A stretch of 64,000 nt of DNA from Prevotella sp. (GCA_022773395.1 JALFBL010000062.1:1-64000), one strand, 5' to 3'; shown: positions 34,022-45,111, numbered from the stretch's first letter. Translations and numbers: made by a program. The notes: generated by a model not told the origin, from the sequence alone.

Positions 34022-34324
34022 ACTTGCGCGCCTCCTCAAGGCTTACGTCCTCGATGGCACCGTAGGAGCCGTAGCCAGCATTGTTCACTAACACGTCAAT
34101 GCGCCCCTCGGCCTTGATGATGGTTTCCACGGCTTCGCTGACACTTTCCTCGCTCGTTACATCAAGGCGGATGGTCTTCACGCCGAACTCTCTTTCAGAG
34201 GTTCCATTTTTTCTACGCGTCGGGCTGCACCATAGACCGTGTGACCCTGTTTGGCCAGAAACTCTGCAGTCTGATAACCGATACCGCTGCTTGCTCCGGT
34301 AAGGAGGATGACTTTCTTTCTCAT
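34022..34324 (-). pseudogene. Broken short-chain dehydrogenase/reductase
   Basis: It starts MRKKVILLTGASSGIGYQTA (NAD(P)-binding TGxxxGIG motif). After about 47 codons a small deletion shifts the frame; in the new frame FGVKTIRLDVTSEESV, then DVLVNNAGYGSYG (the NNAG motif) follow. Similarity ends near 34023 after SLEEARK, before the catalytic Tyr-x3-Lys, so the enzyme is dead. A -7 box TATCTTTG at 34368-34375 remains. The divergent neighbour is an AraC regulator that may once have controlled it. Confidence 0.8.
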
Positions 34325-34488
34325 ATTCTTTTCTACTTAAATTTGTTGTCGTTTCTTATTTTCGCTGCAAAGATAGGCCTCTTTTTGACAATCGTGTTTA
34401 TCCAAAACATAACAAAAGTGGCATTTTTCGTTATCATAAGAAAAATAACACAATTGTCTGCTTATAGAACATCTGAACAAGAGGAATT

Positions 34489-35358
34489 ATGGCGAAATTT
34501 GCAGATATGGAACAGATAAAATTCGATTACGAGGATGACAGCATAAAACTCGTCACCACTTTTGAGGAAATGGCCCATATGGATACCACTTCTTTAAACG
34601 GATACATGATATTGGCCTGCGACAACGGTCGGATGGACGTTGACATCAACGGCGTGCGCCACCACCTGGAAACCTTCGAGGCACTTATCCTGCCGCCACA
34701 TACCCGACTGAGCAACCACATGGGCAGTCCGGGGGTACGCTGTGACCTTGCCATCATTGCCTCAGATGTGATCAAGCGACTGCTCGGCGCACACGTTGAA
34801 GAATGGGATCGCTGCCTTTATGTCTATAAGACCAATCATATCGTTGCCAACGATGAGGAACGTGAACAATTCGCCGGTTACATCGGTACGCTCTCTTTCA
34901 AACTTCGTCAGCAACAGCGCCGTTATTATAAGGAGGTGATAGAGTCGCTCCTTCGATGCATCCTTTTCGACTATTTGGAGATGATGATGTCTGCCGTACC
35001 GCAGGTGGAAGCCGCCATCACCACCGAAGGGCAGCACAAGGTACTCTTCCGCCGCTTTTTAGAGTTGCTCACTACCCGACATGTCAAGCATCAGCTCGTG
35101 GACACTTACGCCCAAGAACTTTGCGTTTCACCCAATTACCTTACCAAGATATGTCGTGAAGTCACCGGCAAAACGGCTTTACAATGGGTGCGCGAATATA
35201 CCGGAGCAGATATTCGATACTATCTACTCAATACCGACCTGAGCGTCAAAGAAACCTGCGATTGTCTCGGTTTCCCCAATCTCTCCTTTTTCGGCAAATA
35301 CTGCCGACGAGCCTTTGGTATGTCTCCGACAGAATTCAGGAAGAAGATGAAGGGCTAG
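34489..35358 (+). CDS. AraC-family transcriptional regulator
   Basis: 289-aa regulator with an N-terminal cupin-like effector domain (residues about 15-130) and a C-terminal AraC double helix-turn-helix (about 190-285; YAQELCVSPNYLTKICREVT and FGKYCRRAFGMSPTEFRKK). A second ATG at codon 7 is possible. It is divergent from a broken SDR gene, the usual place of a target gene, so it may have lost its main target. Confidence 0.85.
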   Translation: MAKFADMEQIKFDYEDDSIKLVTTFEEMAHMDTTSLNGYMILACDNGRMDVDINGVRHHLETFEALILPPHTRLSNHMGSPGVRCDLAIIASDVIKRLLGAHVEEWDRCLYVYKTNHIVANDEEREQFAGYIGTLSFKLRQQQRRYYKEVIESLLRCILFDYLEMMMSAVPQVEAAITTEGQHKVLFRRFLELLTTRHVKHQLVDTYAQELCVSPNYLTKICREVTGKTALQWVREYTGADIRYYLLNTDLSVKETCDCLGFPNLSFFGKYCRRAFGMSPTEFRKKMKG

Positions 35359-35879
35359 AATCATTTATTATTAACCTGTTGGTTGAATTAGATTAGAGAG
35401 TATTTTATCTGCACAATCGGACGATGATTGGCGAAAATCATATATTGCATGAATGTCATTGCGGAAATTTTACTTGCCATATGGACAAACAGTCCGCATG
35501 GCTACCTTGCGTCATTTCGTATCATCATCAGATGGTCATTGACGCGAATACATTTTCGATACGATTGCGGAACTTTCTATAAGCCCACGAAGGCGGTTTG
35601 CTGTTCTTCCGGCTCAGCCGGTACGGTACCTCAAATTCGATATTGGCGGCCTCAAAGAGTTTTTCTGAATCTCATTCCGGAACGGCTTTTATCACCGGAC
35701 ACCGGGCAATCATGATGCTGCCATTGCACATTCTTGAGGTAATGGATGCCATGAACGCTTGCCACCGTGTCAACACCGACAGACCAACAGAGGAAAGTAA
35801 AAAAGCCATGGTGAAAAGTTTCATCGGACTGCAACAATAAAGATAAGGGCAACAAGTGGTGTTTTTCAGATATTATTTG
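35359..35879. other. Region before carB with a possible gene remnant
   Basis: An 80-codon frame (35598-35840) ends in a stretch that looks coding (HILEVMDAMNACHRVNTDRP) but starts inside noise; it may be the C-terminal end of a lost gene, family unknown. Nothing else recognised. Confidence 0.3.
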
Positions 35880-35887
35880 TAAATTTG
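35880..35887 (+). promoter_or_regulatory. carB promoter -7 box
   Basis: TAAATTTG matches TAnnTTTG, 57 bp before the carB ATG at 35945. No clear -33. Confidence 0.45.
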
Positions 35888-35944
35888 CACGGAATTTGGC
35901 TTTGCCATATCTTGGAACAGACAAACAATCAAAACAACCATATT

Positions 35945-38900
35945 ATGAATAAGAATTGCAAATCGGAAGGTACGGGTAAAAAGAAAATCAACAAGGTGTT
36001 GGTATTGGGTTCCGGGGCTCTGAAAATCGGCCAGGCCGGCGAGTTCGATTATTCTGGCTCACAGGCACTCAAGGCACTGCGCGAGGAAGGCATCCATTCG
36101 GTATTGGTAAACCCCAACATCGCAACCATACAGACATCTGAGGGCATTGCCGACCAAGTGTATTTTCAACCCGTCAACACGCATTTCGTTACTGAAATCA
36201 TAAAAAAGGAGCGTCCCGATGGCATTCTGCTGGCCTTTGGAGGGCAGACCGCGCTGAACTGCGGTACGGCTCTCTATCAGAAAGGCGTTCTGAAAGAATA
36301 TGGTGTTGAGGTGCTGGGCACTTCTGTGGAGGCAATCATGAACACAGAAGACCGCGACTTGTTTGTAAAGAAACTCGACGAGATAGACTTGAAAACGCCT
36401 GTGAGCCACGCTGTGGAAAACATGGACGATGCACTGGAAGCAGCACGAAAAATAGGGTTTCCCGTCATGATTAGGTCGGCCTATGCTTTGGGCGGACTGG
36501 GCAGCGGCATCTGTCCCAACGAGAAGAGTTTCAGAAAACTTGCCGAAAGCGCGTTTACCTTTGCTCCACAGATTTTGGTGGAGGAAAGTTTGAAAGGTTG
36601 GAAGGAAATTGAATTTGAGGTGATCCGCGATGCCAACGACCACTGTTTCACCGTGGCATCGATGGAGAATTTCGACCCGCTGGGCATCCATACAGGCGAA
36701 TCGATTGTGGTGGCACCCACCTGTTCGCTGTCAGCAGAGCAGGTGAAGATGCTACAGGATATCTCCGTGAAGTGCGTGAAGCATCTCGGCATCGTGGGCG
36801 AGTGCAACATCCAGTTTGCCTTCAACGCCGTGACCAACGACTACCGCATCATTGAAATCAATGCCCGGCTCAGCCGCTCATCGGCGCTGGCATCCAAGGC
36901 CACGGGCTATCCCCTGGCATTTGTGGCTGCCAAAATAGCATTGGGCTACACGCTTGACCAAATCGGAGAAATGGGAACGCCCAATTCTGCCTACACGGCC
37001 CCACAGCTCGACTATATGATTTGCAAGATTCCTCGCTGGGATTTGACCAAATTTGCAGGTGTAAGCCGTCTGATCGGGTCATCCATGAAGTCGGTAGGCG
37101 AAATCATGTCGATCGGACGCTCGTTTGAAGAAATGATACAGAAGGGTCTCCGCATGATCGGGCAAGGCATGCACGGATTCGTGGGCAACGACCATGTAAG
37201 GTTTGACAATCTGGACGAAGAACTGTCACATCCCACCGATCTGCGCATATTTGCCGTGGCACAGGCCTTGGAAGAGGGGTATGCCATAGAACGGATTGAA
37301 AACCTGACAAAAATAGACGTGTGGTTCCTGGAGCGTTTGAAACACATCGTAGATATCAAGCACGAATTGCAGAAATACAACACGTTGGACGAACTGCCAG
37401 ACCCATTGCTGAAAGAAGCGAAGGAGAACGGATTCTCAGATTTCCAGATTGCCCGCTTTGTGCTCGACAACGAGGAAGGCAGTATGGAAAAGAAAAACCT
37501 GGAAGTGCGTCGCCACCGAAAGCAAAGGGGCGTTGTGCCGGCCGTGAAGCGTATCAACACCGTGGCGGGCGAACACCCGGAACTGACCAACTATCTGTAT
37601 ATGACATATGCCGTGGACTACCACGACATAGACTATTACAAGAACGACAAGACGGTCATCGTGCTGGGGTCGGGTGCCTACCGCATAGGCTCGTCGGTGG
37701 AATTTGACTGGTGTTCGGTCAACGCCATCAGCACGGCGCGCAAGCTGGGCTACAAATCCATCATGATCAACTACAACCCCGAAACCGTATCTACCGACTA
37801 TGACATGTGCGACCGCCTGTATTTCGATGAACTGTCGATGGAGCGCGTGCTCGATGTCATTGACCTGGAAGAGCCCAAGGGCGTGATGGTGAGCGTGGGC
37901 GGACAAATACCCAACAATCTGGCCATGAAACTTTACCGACAGGGAGTTCCCGTATTGGGAACATCACCAATAGACATCGACCGCGCCGAGAATCGCGACA
38001 AGTTCTCTGCCATGCTCGACAAACTGGGCATCGACCAGCCTGCATGGCGCGCGCTGACCTCGCTCGACGACATCAAGGAGTTTGTAGAGGAAGTGGGATT
38101 CCCCGTACTGGTACGCCCATCGTATGTGCTTTCGGGTGCCGCCATGAACGTGTGCTACGACAACGAAGAACTGGAACGCTTCCTGAAGATGGCCACCGAG
38201 GTGAGCAAAGACTACCCCGTGGTGGTGTCGCAGTTCATGCAAGACACGAAAGAAATTGAATTTGACGCTGTTGCCGACAAAGGCGAGATTGTGGAATACG
38301 CCATTTCCGAACACGTGGAATACGCAGGGGTTCACTCCGGTGATGCCACCATGCTGTTCCCTGCCCAGCACATTTATTTCTCAACCGTTCGTCAAATCAA
38401 GAAAATTTCGCGCAAGATTGCCAAAGAACTGAACATATCAGGACCGTTCAACATCCAGTTCCTGGCCAAGAACCGCCAGTTGAAAGTGATAGAGTGCAAC
38501 CTGCGTGCATCGCGTTCATTCCCGTTCGTGAGCAAGATCCTGAAGCACAATTTCATCGAGACGGCTACCAAAATCATGCTCGATGCACCCTACAGCAAAC
38601 CCGACAAGAACGAGTTTGACATCGACCACATCGGTGTGAAAGCCTCGCAGTTCTCGTTCGCACGTTTGCAGAATGCCGACCCCGTGCTGGGCGTGGACAT
38701 GTCATCTACGGGCGAAGTGGGATGCTTGGGCGACGACTTGCACGAAGCGTTGCTGAATGCACTGATAGCTACCGGCTATCGAATCCCCAAGCAAAACATT
38801 CTCATTTCTTCGGGTGGCGTAAAGGGAAAGGTTGACTTGCTGGAACCCGTGCGCGAACTGGACAAGAACGGCTACAACATCTACGCAACGGCAGGAACGG

Positions 38901-39196
38901 CACAGTTCCTCAACGAAAACGGAGTGAAGGCAACCGCCGTGTCGTGGCCCGATGAAGAAGGTGAAAACAACGTGATGGATATGATTGCCGCACACAAGTT
39001 TGAATTGATCGTGAATGTTCCGAAAAACCATTCCAAGCGCGAATTGACCAACGGCTACAAGATTCGCCGCGCCGCCATCGACCACAACATCCCGCTGATG
39101 ACCAACACGCGTCTTGCCAAGGCATTCATCCAGGCGTTCTGCGACCTGAAGCTGGAAGACATCAAGATGAAGAGCTGGCAGGAATACAACAATTGA
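35945..39196 (+). CDS. carB: Carbamoyl-phosphate synthase large subunit
   Basis: 1083-aa large subunit with two homologous ATP-grasp halves, an oligomerisation domain and a C-terminal MGS-like allosteric domain. Both halves open with the family motif (KVLVLGSGALKIGQAGEFDY and TVIVLGSGAYRIGSSVEFDW). It makes carbamoyl phosphate for pyrimidines and arginine. carA is not in the window. A longer open frame upstream covers the promoter, so MNKNCKSEG is used. rlmN follows at once. Confidence 0.95.
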   Translation: MNKNCKSEGTGKKKINKVLVLGSGALKIGQAGEFDYSGSQALKALREEGIHSVLVNPNIATIQTSEGIADQVYFQPVNTHFVTEIIKKERPDGILLAFGGQTALNCGTALYQKGVLKEYGVEVLGTSVEAIMNTEDRDLFVKKLDEIDLKTPVSHAVENMDDALEAARKIGFPVMIRSAYALGGLGSGICPNEKSFRKLAESAFTFAPQILVEESLKGWKEIEFEVIRDANDHCFTVASMENFDPLGIHTGESIVVAPTCSLSAEQVKMLQDISVKCVKHLGIVGECNIQFAFNAVTNDYRIIEINARLSRSSALASKATGYPLAFVAAKIALGYTLDQIGEMGTPNSAYTAPQLDYMICKIPRWDLTKFAGVSRLIGSSMKSVGEIMSIGRSFEEMIQKGLRMIGQGMHGFVGNDHVRFDNLDEELSHPTDLRIFAVAQALEEGYAIERIENLTKIDVWFLERLKHIVDIKHELQKYNTLDELPDPLLKEAKENGFSDFQIARFVLDNEEGSMEKKNLEVRRHRKQRGVVPAVKRINTVAGEHPELTNYLYMTYAVDYHDIDYYKNDKTVIVLGSGAYRIGSSVEFDWCSVNAISTARKLGYKSIMINYNPETVSTDYDMCDRLYFDELSMERVLDVIDLEEPKGVMVSVGGQIPNNLAMKLYRQGVPVLGTSPIDIDRAENRDKFSAMLDKLGIDQPAWRALTSLDDIKEFVEEVGFPVLVRPSYVLSGAAMNVCYDNEELERFLKMATEVSKDYPVVVSQFMQDTKEIEFDAVADKGEIVEYAISEHVEYAGVHSGDATMLFPAQHIYFSTVRQIKKISRKIAKELNISGPFNIQFLAKNRQLKVIECNLRASRSFPFVSKILKHNFIETATKIMLDAPYSKPDKNEFDIDHIGVKASQFSFARLQNADPVLGVDMSSTGEVGCLGDDLHEALLNALIATGYRIPKQNILISSGGVKGKVDLLEPVRELDKNGYNIYATAGTAQFLNENGVKATAVSWPDEEGENNVMDMIAAHKFELIVNVPKNHSKRELTNGYKIRRAAIDHNIPLMTNTRLAKAFIQAFCDLKLEDIKMKSWQEYNN

Positions 39197-39219
39197 CAAA
39201 ACAAGATAAAGCGGACGAG

Positions 39220-40275
39220 ATGGAAGAGCAAAAAGAAGCACTGTTGGGAAAAACACTCAACGAATTGAAGAACCTTGCAAAGGCACTGGGCATGCCTGCC
39301 TTTACGGGGGGGCAGATAGCAAAGTGGCTTTATGGGCAGCATGTGGGGGACATCGACGACATGACGGACATCTCGAAAGCGAACCGCGAAACGCTGAAGA
39401 AGCATTGCACCATAGGGTGTATGGCTCCTTCAAACTGCATGAAATCAAAAGACGGAACCATCAAGTATCTCTTTCCTACGGGTGGTGGAAAATTCGTGGA
39501 AACGGTGTATATCCCCGACAATGAAAGGGCTACGCTCTGCGTATCGTCGCAAGTGGGATGCAAGATGAACTGCCAGTTTTGCCAAACGGGAAAACAGGGA
39601 TTCGAGGGAAACCTCACGGTCAGGGACATTCTGAACCAGATTTATTCGCTGCCGGAAAGAGAACATCTCACCAACATTGTTTTCATGGGACAGGGAGAGC
39701 CGATGGACAACCTCGACCATGTGCTGCGTGCAACAGAAATTCTCACGGCCTCCTATGCCTACGCATGGAGTCCTAAACGAATAACGGTGAGCAGTGTGGG
39801 GTTAAAAAACAAGTTGAAGCGTTTTTTGGACGAGAGTCTGTGTCATGTGGCCATCAGCCTGCATGCGCCTCTGCCAGAACTGCGTTCGCAACTGATGCCG
39901 GCAGAAAATGGAATGCCCATCAAGGACATAGTGGAACTGCTTCGCCACTACGATTTCTCGCACCAACGCCGCCTGTCGTTCGAGTATATTGTGTTCGATG
40001 GCGTGAACGACACGATGATGCACGCAAAAGAAATCGTCCGCCTGCTCAAAGGTTTGGAATGCAGGATCAACCTCATTCGCTTCCATAAGATTCCCAATGT
40101 GCCGCTGAAAGGGGCTGACGACAGAAAAATGGAACACCTGCGCGACTATCTCACGCAAAACGGAGTATTCACCACCATTCGCGCCAGCAGGGGACAAGAC
40201 ATATTTGCGGCCTGTGGACTGCTGTCCACAGCCAAGAAAAACAGGAAATGTCCGAGTAGCGATCATGGACGGTAA
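39220..40275 (+). CDS. rlmN: 23S rRNA (adenine-2503-C2)-methyltransferase
   Basis: 351-aa radical-SAM methyltransferase for A2503 of 23S rRNA and A37 of some tRNAs. The cluster motif is C114-x3-C118-x2-C121 (GCKMNCQFCQTG), with GQGEPMDN and the C-terminal cysteine in FAACGLLST. A TTG start overlapping the carB stop (39193) is possible, but the ATG at 39220 fits usual length. It overlaps the next gene by 11 bp. Confidence 0.93.
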   Translation: MEEQKEALLGKTLNELKNLAKALGMPAFTGGQIAKWLYGQHVGDIDDMTDISKANRETLKKHCTIGCMAPSNCMKSKDGTIKYLFPTGGGKFVETVYIPDNERATLCVSSQVGCKMNCQFCQTGKQGFEGNLTVRDILNQIYSLPEREHLTNIVFMGQGEPMDNLDHVLRATEILTASYAYAWSPKRITVSSVGLKNKLKRFLDESLCHVAISLHAPLPELRSQLMPAENGMPIKDIVELLRHYDFSHQRRLSFEYIVFDGVNDTMMHAKEIVRLLKGLECRINLIRFHKIPNVPLKGADDRKMEHLRDYLTQNGVFTTIRASRGQDIFAACGLLSTAKKNRKCPSSDHGR

Positions 40276-41227
40276 AGGAATATACTTATCCATCCTGTTT
40301 GTTCTGATGCTCACGTCGTGCTCGGATGAGAAGAATGCTTTGAAACCACAGAGCGGAGGACGGCCTTATGAGGTAATTGTGGAAGAAGACCGCGACAGCA
40401 TTATATATAAGGCGTTGACGGAAGATATGGAAGGACTGCCACAGGCGGAACATTCTTTTGATGTCTCGATGGTATATGACAAGAAATATCCGTCGGCAGC
40501 ACGGTTGGCACGCAACATTGTGAGGGTGAACATCGACAGCAATGCCTATACGTTGCCACAGATACGTTACGAAAAGGACGTGGCCGCCACACCACAGATA
40601 AGGATTCATGTCAATGCGCCTTCGGTGCAGGCACTGCAAAAGTCGGTTACCCGCATCGCTCCATCGTTGAGGCAGTTACTGGTACGCTCGGAAATGAATG
40701 TGGCTATTAAAGGTTTGAAAGCCCATCACAACGCCAAGGCACAGAAAGAGGTCGAAAAGATGTTCGGCATGCAGATATGGATTCCAGAAGCACTGACATC
40801 CTGCAAAAAGGGGAAGAACTTCATCTGGCTGTCCAACAATTCGGCACAAGGAATGGCCAATATATGCGTTTATAGCTACAACGCATTGCGATTGGATGCA
40901 AAGGAATTGATAGAAAAGCGCGACAGCATCATGCGGCTCAATGTGCCGGGAGAAGAGCCAGACATGTACATGCAGACAGTGGAAAAGAGCGTAAAGCCAA
41001 GGTTCATAAAAGAGAGGTCGTCTGTCGTGCTGACGGCAAGGGGCTTGTGGGAAATGAAAAACGACATGATGGGTGGTCCGTTTGTGGCCCACGCCATTGT
41101 GGACAGCATAAAAAAAAGAGTTGTTGTGGCAGAAGCATTCGTGTTTGCACCGGAATCGAAAAAGAGAAACAAAATCAGGCAATTGGAAGCGTCGTTATAT
41201 ACATTGAAACGCCTGCGCAAATTGTAG
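40265..41227 (+). CDS. DUF4837 family lipoprotein
   Basis: 320-aa predicted lipoprotein: signal peptide MDGKGIYLSILFVLMLTSC with the lipobox LTSC. The rest matches DUF4837, a Bacteroidetes family of unknown function (IRVNIDSNAYTLPQIRYEKD-like segment and SRRVVVAEAFVFAPE-like end are recognisable). The start within rlmN (11-bp overlap) suggests coupling. pdxA follows in 62 bp. Confidence 0.8.
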   Translation: MDGKGIYLSILFVLMLTSCSDEKNALKPQSGGRPYEVIVEEDRDSIIYKALTEDMEGLPQAEHSFDVSMVYDKKYPSAARLARNIVRVNIDSNAYTLPQIRYEKDVAATPQIRIHVNAPSVQALQKSVTRIAPSLRQLLVRSEMNVAIKGLKAHHNAKAQKEVEKMFGMQIWIPEALTSCKKGKNFIWLSNNSAQGMANICVYSYNALRLDAKELIEKRDSIMRLNVPGEEPDMYMQTVEKSVKPRFIKERSSVVLTARGLWEMKNDMMGGPFVAHAIVDSIKKRVVVAEAFVFAPESKKRNKIRQLEASLYTLKRLRKL

Positions 41228-41289
41228 GGCAAGACATCGGCGCTCCCATCTTTGACAAAGATATAGAAACAATACAAATGGAGACAAAA

Positions 41290-42414
41290 ATGGAAAATAG
41301 AAAAATTCGAGTTGCGATTACGCATGGTGATACCAACGGCATTGGCTATGAGGTAATATTCAAGACATTCTCCGATCCTGCCATGCTTGAACTGTGTACC
41401 CCCATTGTCTATGGTTCGCCAAAAGTGGCGGCATACCATCGCAACGCATTAGGAATACAAGCCAATTTTACAATCATTAATCATGTTGAGGAGGCTCATG
41501 AGGGAAAACTCAATCTGTTGGCGGCATTCGACGATGAGGTCAAGGTGGAGATGGGACAACCCTCAAAAGAGGCTGGCGAGGCCGCACTCAAAGCACTTGA
41601 AAGAGCCATTACGGACTATAAGAACGGACTTTACGACGTGTTGGTTACTGCTCCTATCAACAAGAACAACATTCAGAGTGCCCAATTTCATTTTGCAGGA
41701 CACACAGAGTACATAGAAAGTTGCTTGGGCGATGGTGCAAAGGCATTGATGATTCTGCTTGACGAACGCTTGCGCGTGGCACTTGTCACTGCTCATTTGC
41801 CGGTAAAGGACATAGCACAGACCATTACCAAAGAGAGGATATTGGAAAAGGCAGCCATATTCCACAAATCGTTGAAGAGAGACTTCCGCATCGCCAATCC
41901 CCGCATTGCAGTGTTGTCGCTGAATCCCCATGCAGGCGATGCTGGTGTGATAGGAAAGGAAGAAGAGGAAATTATCGTTCCTGCCATCAACGAACTTGCA
42001 GAGCAAGGCATTCAGGCGTTTGGTCCGTTTGCTGCCGACGGATTCTTCGGACATGGCACCTACGAATCTTTCGACGGTGTCCTGGCCATGTATCACGACC
42101 AAGGATTGGCACCCTTCAAGGCCATTGATCTGGGAAACGGTGTGAATTTCACGGCAGGTCTGCCCATCGTGCGCACCAGTCCGGACCATGGAACTGCCTA
42201 TGAAATAGCAGGGAAGGGCACTGCCGACGAAAATTCTTTCCGTCACGCCATATATCAGGCTATCGACATTTTCCGTTATCGCATCGAATATGACAAACCC
42301 ATGGAACATCCTCTTCCCAAACTCTACCATGAGCGGAGAGATGAAAGCGAAAAAGTGCGCTTTTCCATCCCTAAGTCTAAGTCTGACAAGAAACCGGAAA
42401 GCGAAAACGAATGA
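41290..42414 (+). CDS. pdxA: 4-hydroxythreonine-4-phosphate dehydrogenase
   Basis: 374-aa enzyme of pyridoxal-phosphate synthesis (DXP-dependent route). Metal-binding histidines lie in [21 protein letters not shown] and [12 protein letters not shown]. The C-terminal 25 residues are an additional charged tail. Start [14 protein letters not shown]; an ATG four codons earlier (41278) is equally possible. Stop overlaps the next gene by 4 bp. Confidence 0.92.
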   Translation: MENRKIRVAITHGDTNGIGYEVIFKTFSDPAMLELCTPIVYGSPKVAAYHRNALGIQANFTIINHVEEAHEGKLNLLAAFDDEVKVEMGQPSKEAGEAALKALERAITDYKNGLYDVLVTAPINKNNIQSAQFHFAGHTEYIESCLGDGAKALMILLDERLRVALVTAHLPVKDIAQTITKERILEKAAIFHKSLKRDFRIANPRIAVLSLNPHAGDAGVIGKEEEEIIVPAINELAEQGIQAFGPFAADGFFGHGTYESFDGVLAMYHDQGLAPFKAIDLGNGVNFTAGLPIVRTSPDHGTAYEIAGKGTADENSFRHAIYQAIDIFRYRIEYDKPMEHPLPKLYHERRDESEKVRFSIPKSKSDKKPESENE

Positions 42415-43418
42415 GCAAGAAGCATCAAAATATATTCTTCATCTTCGGCATCGTTGTGCTGGGCATTATGCTCACCCAACTGAAATTCTCCGAAGTATGG
42501 GCAGGACTGCAAAGAGCCGGATACTGGTTCTTTGCAGTCGTGGCTTTATGGGCAGTGCTATACATACTGAACACCACCTCATGGTACATCATTATCCGGA
42601 GCGGTGCAACTGCAAAACAAAAAGCCGACATTCATTTCTGGTGGCTGTACAAGATTACTGTTTCAGGCTTTGCCCTCAACTATGCCACTCCAGGAGGACT
42701 AATGGGGGGAGAACCTTACCGCATCATGGCACTCTCACCAAAAATTGGGACAGAAAGGGCATCGTCATCAGTGATTCTATATGTGATGACACACATTTTC
42801 AGCCATTTTTGGTTTTGGTTGCTGTCCACCTTATTATATATAGCCATACAGCCCGTGAATCTGTTCATGGGAACGGTTCTCACCATTGTTACCGCCTTTT
42901 GCAGTTTGGGAATATGGTTTTTCATCAAAGGCTACAAGAAGGGACTGGCACTAAGGTTGCTGCACATATTGAAACATATTCCCGGAGCCAAACGCTGGGC
43001 AAGGAGTTTCATAGAGAACCACCGCGAACAGTTGGACACCATCGACCGGCAAATCGCAGCCCTGCACAACCAGAATCCACAGACGTTCGTTTCGGCGGTG
43101 CTCATTGAGTTGGCCTGCCGTTTCGCTTCCGCCCTTGAGATTATGTTTGTATTGCTTGTTTTGATGCCCGGCGTCAACTTTGTCCCTTGCATTCTCATTC
43201 TCGCCTTTACCAGTTTGTTTGCCAACATGTTGTTCTTCATGCCCTTGCAGTTGGGAGGGCGCGAAGGAGGATTCCTCATGTCGGTGAATGGTCTTGGCAT
43301 GACTGCCAGCACAGGCATCTTCGTTGCACTTATAGTCAGGCTGCGCGAACTGATATGGACGGCCATCGGACTCTTGCTCATCAAGTTCGAGAGAAAGAGT
43401 GGACACCATCCGTCCTAA
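42411..43418 (+). CDS. Lysylphosphatidylglycerol synthase-like membrane protein (UPF0104)
   Basis: 335-aa integral membrane protein with about eight hydrophobic segments, of the LPG_synthase_TM/UPF0104 superfamily. It has only the flippase-like membrane part and no aminoacyl-transferase domain, so lipid or glycolipid transport is more likely than lysylation. The [15 protein letters not shown] motif is typical. ATGA overlap with pdxA. Confidence 0.82.
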   Translation: MSKKHQNIFFIFGIVVLGIMLTQLKFSEVWAGLQRAGYWFFAVVALWAVLYILNTTSWYIIIRSGATAKQKADIHFWWLYKITVSGFALNYATPGGLMGGEPYRIMALSPKIGTERASSSVILYVMTHIFSHFWFWLLSTLLYIAIQPVNLFMGTVLTIVTAFCSLGIWFFIKGYKKGLALRLLHILKHIPGAKRWARSFIENHREQLDTIDRQIAALHNQNPQTFVSAVLIELACRFASALEIMFVLLVLMPGVNFVPCILILAFTSLFANMLFFMPLQLGGREGGFLMSVNGLGMTASTGIFVALIVRLRELIWTAIGLLLIKFERKSGHHPS

Positions 43419-43437
43419 CGGGAAAAGCCACAGGTTT

Positions 43438-44928
43438 CTATTTTGTCAATCCATCATAACTATTTAAAATATCCAGCAATCGCTTTTCTATCTTTTCCAC
43501 TCCACCTTTGATATCCGATTCAATGTTGAGCGGCATCACAGGGTCATGGAGCGACATTCGCAGAAGGAACCATCCGTTTTCCTCGTCGGCACTGCAGTTC
43601 ACACGCAATCCTTCAAAATTAGGAGTTACAATTTGCCAGTCTTCAATGCCTTTGACACTTTCCCTGACACTGTCCAATACAAGTTTTCCATATTCGGCAA
43701 AGTCCTCGCGAGTGATGGAGAAGCGGATTTCTTTGCTGTCTGCCGGCTGGAGAAGCGTGGAAATCAAGGAAGGCAGCGTTTCGCCTTTTGCATGCAGTCG
43801 AGCCGCTTCCACCAACAATTTGGCAATGAGGTATGCCCCGTCGTCCAAGAAATAGTTTTCTTTCAGAGCAGCATGTCCCGATGTTTCTATGGCAAGCCAA
43901 CTTTCCACTCCGGCATTGTTCAGGCGCATCGACTCGTTGATGACGTTCTTGTAGCCGCGCTTGAACCTGTGGTGTCTGCCTCCGTGTCCTTCGATGAACG
44001 AGGCAAGCCCCACAGATGTGATGGAGTCTGTGACGATGGTGCTGCCCGGATGTTCCCTCAATATCACGGCAGAGATAAGGGCAATCAGTGCGTTGCGGTT
44101 GATGGAGTCGCCGTTTTGGTCAACGATGGCAGAGCGGTCCACATCCGTGTCGAAAATGATTCCGAGGTCGGCGTGGTTGCGCTTTACCGCCTCACAGATT
44201 GATTGCATCGCTTTCCTGTCCTCCGGATTGGGAATGTGATTGGGAAACATGCCGTCAGGCTCCAAGAATTGGCTTCCGGTGGTGTCTGCTCCCAATTTGT
44301 CGAGCACTTTCGTGGCAAAGAATCCGCCTGCTCCATTGCCTGCATCCACTATGATTCTCATTCCCTTGAGCGGTTGGTCGTAGTTGGGAAGTGCGGCCTG
44401 TCTGCGTATGTAGTCCACTAATATAGATGCGTAAACCTCCATAAAATTCCATTCTTCCACACAGCCTCTCGTTTCAGAAATTTCGAAACTTCCCTCTTCG
44501 GCTATATTCAGAATGGCGGAAATGTCTTTTTTGTCCAAGCCTCCGTTTGGAGTGAAAAACTTCAGTCCGTTACGGTTGAATGGCAAGTGGCTTGCCGTTA
44601 TCATGATGCCGGCAGTGGTGGGACGCCGCTTGTCAACGGTGGTCATGAACATGGCGGGCGTAGAGGCCATTCCACAGTCATATACCTTTGCACCACCCAC
44701 CATAAAGCCTTCGATGAGCGATGCCTTCAGATCCGGCCCCGAAATGCGCGAGTCTGTTCCTACGGCGATGCTCGGCCGAACCGTTCCCATCTCGTTTTGC
44801 AGCCATTTCACAAATGCCTGCGCCAGAGTTTTAACCACCTCGGGGGTCAGATTTACATGCTCACCCTCAATGCCTTCAATGGCTATGCCACGGATATCTG
44901 ATCCGTTCTGAAGTTTCTTCCAGTTCAT
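43438..44928 (-). CDS. Phosphomannomutase/phosphoglucomutase family protein
   Basis: 496-aa alpha-D-phosphohexomutase. The phosphoserine is S113 in TASHLPFNRNG (the usual TASHNP is TASHLP here, as in relatives). The metal loop is FDTDVDRSAIVD, and the sugar-binding loop ETSGHAALK and a C-terminal phosphate-binding domain follow. It interconverts hexose 1- and 6-phosphates for surface sugars. Sugar preference cannot be told. Convergent with the membrane protein gene 19 bp away. Confidence 0.9.
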   Translation of the reverse strand: MNWKKLQNGSDIRGIAIEGIEGEHVNLTPEVVKTLAQAFVKWLQNEMGTVRPSIAVGTDSRISGPDLKASLIEGFMVGGAKVYDCGMASTPAMFMTTVDKRRPTTAGIMITASHLPFNRNGLKFFTPNGGLDKKDISAILNIAEEGSFEISETRGCVEEWNFMEVYASILVDYIRRQAALPNYDQPLKGMRIIVDAGNGAGGFFATKVLDKLGADTTGSQFLEPDGMFPNHIPNPEDRKAMQSICEAVKRNHADLGIIFDTDVDRSAIVDQNGDSINRNALIALISAVILREHPGSTIVTDSITSVGLASFIEGHGGRHHRFKRGYKNVINESMRLNNAGVESWLAIETSGHAALKENYFLDDGAYLIAKLLVEAARLHAKGETLPSLISTLLQPADSKEIRFSITREDFAEYGKLVLDSVRESVKGIEDWQIVTPNFEGLRVNCSADEENGWFLLRMSLHDPVMPLNIESDIKGGVEKIEKRLLDILNSYDGLTK

Positions 44929-45111
44929 TGTCGTTGAGTTTTTAGTTCTTCCTTTATTTTATGTTTATTTCTTGCCTCTTTCTTTCAGCAGCAATGCAAC
45001 TATCACGAATAGCGTGTGCCACAAAGACAAGATGCTGCCTAAACGGCGTGTGTTGCAGATATAATGCGCTGTTGCAAACGGCATGTTGTTGGATAACCGA
45101 CTGTTGGACAA

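Noticed and set aside
33852..34181. 109-codon frame as an intact SDR-like protein
   Set aside because: It starts inside the SDR domain and runs into unrelated sequence; the N-terminal part is in another frame, so it is a pseudogene.
41047..41277. Long N-terminal extension of pdxA
   Set aside because: It lies inside the DUF4837 gene in another frame; PdxA similarity starts at [14 protein letters not shown].
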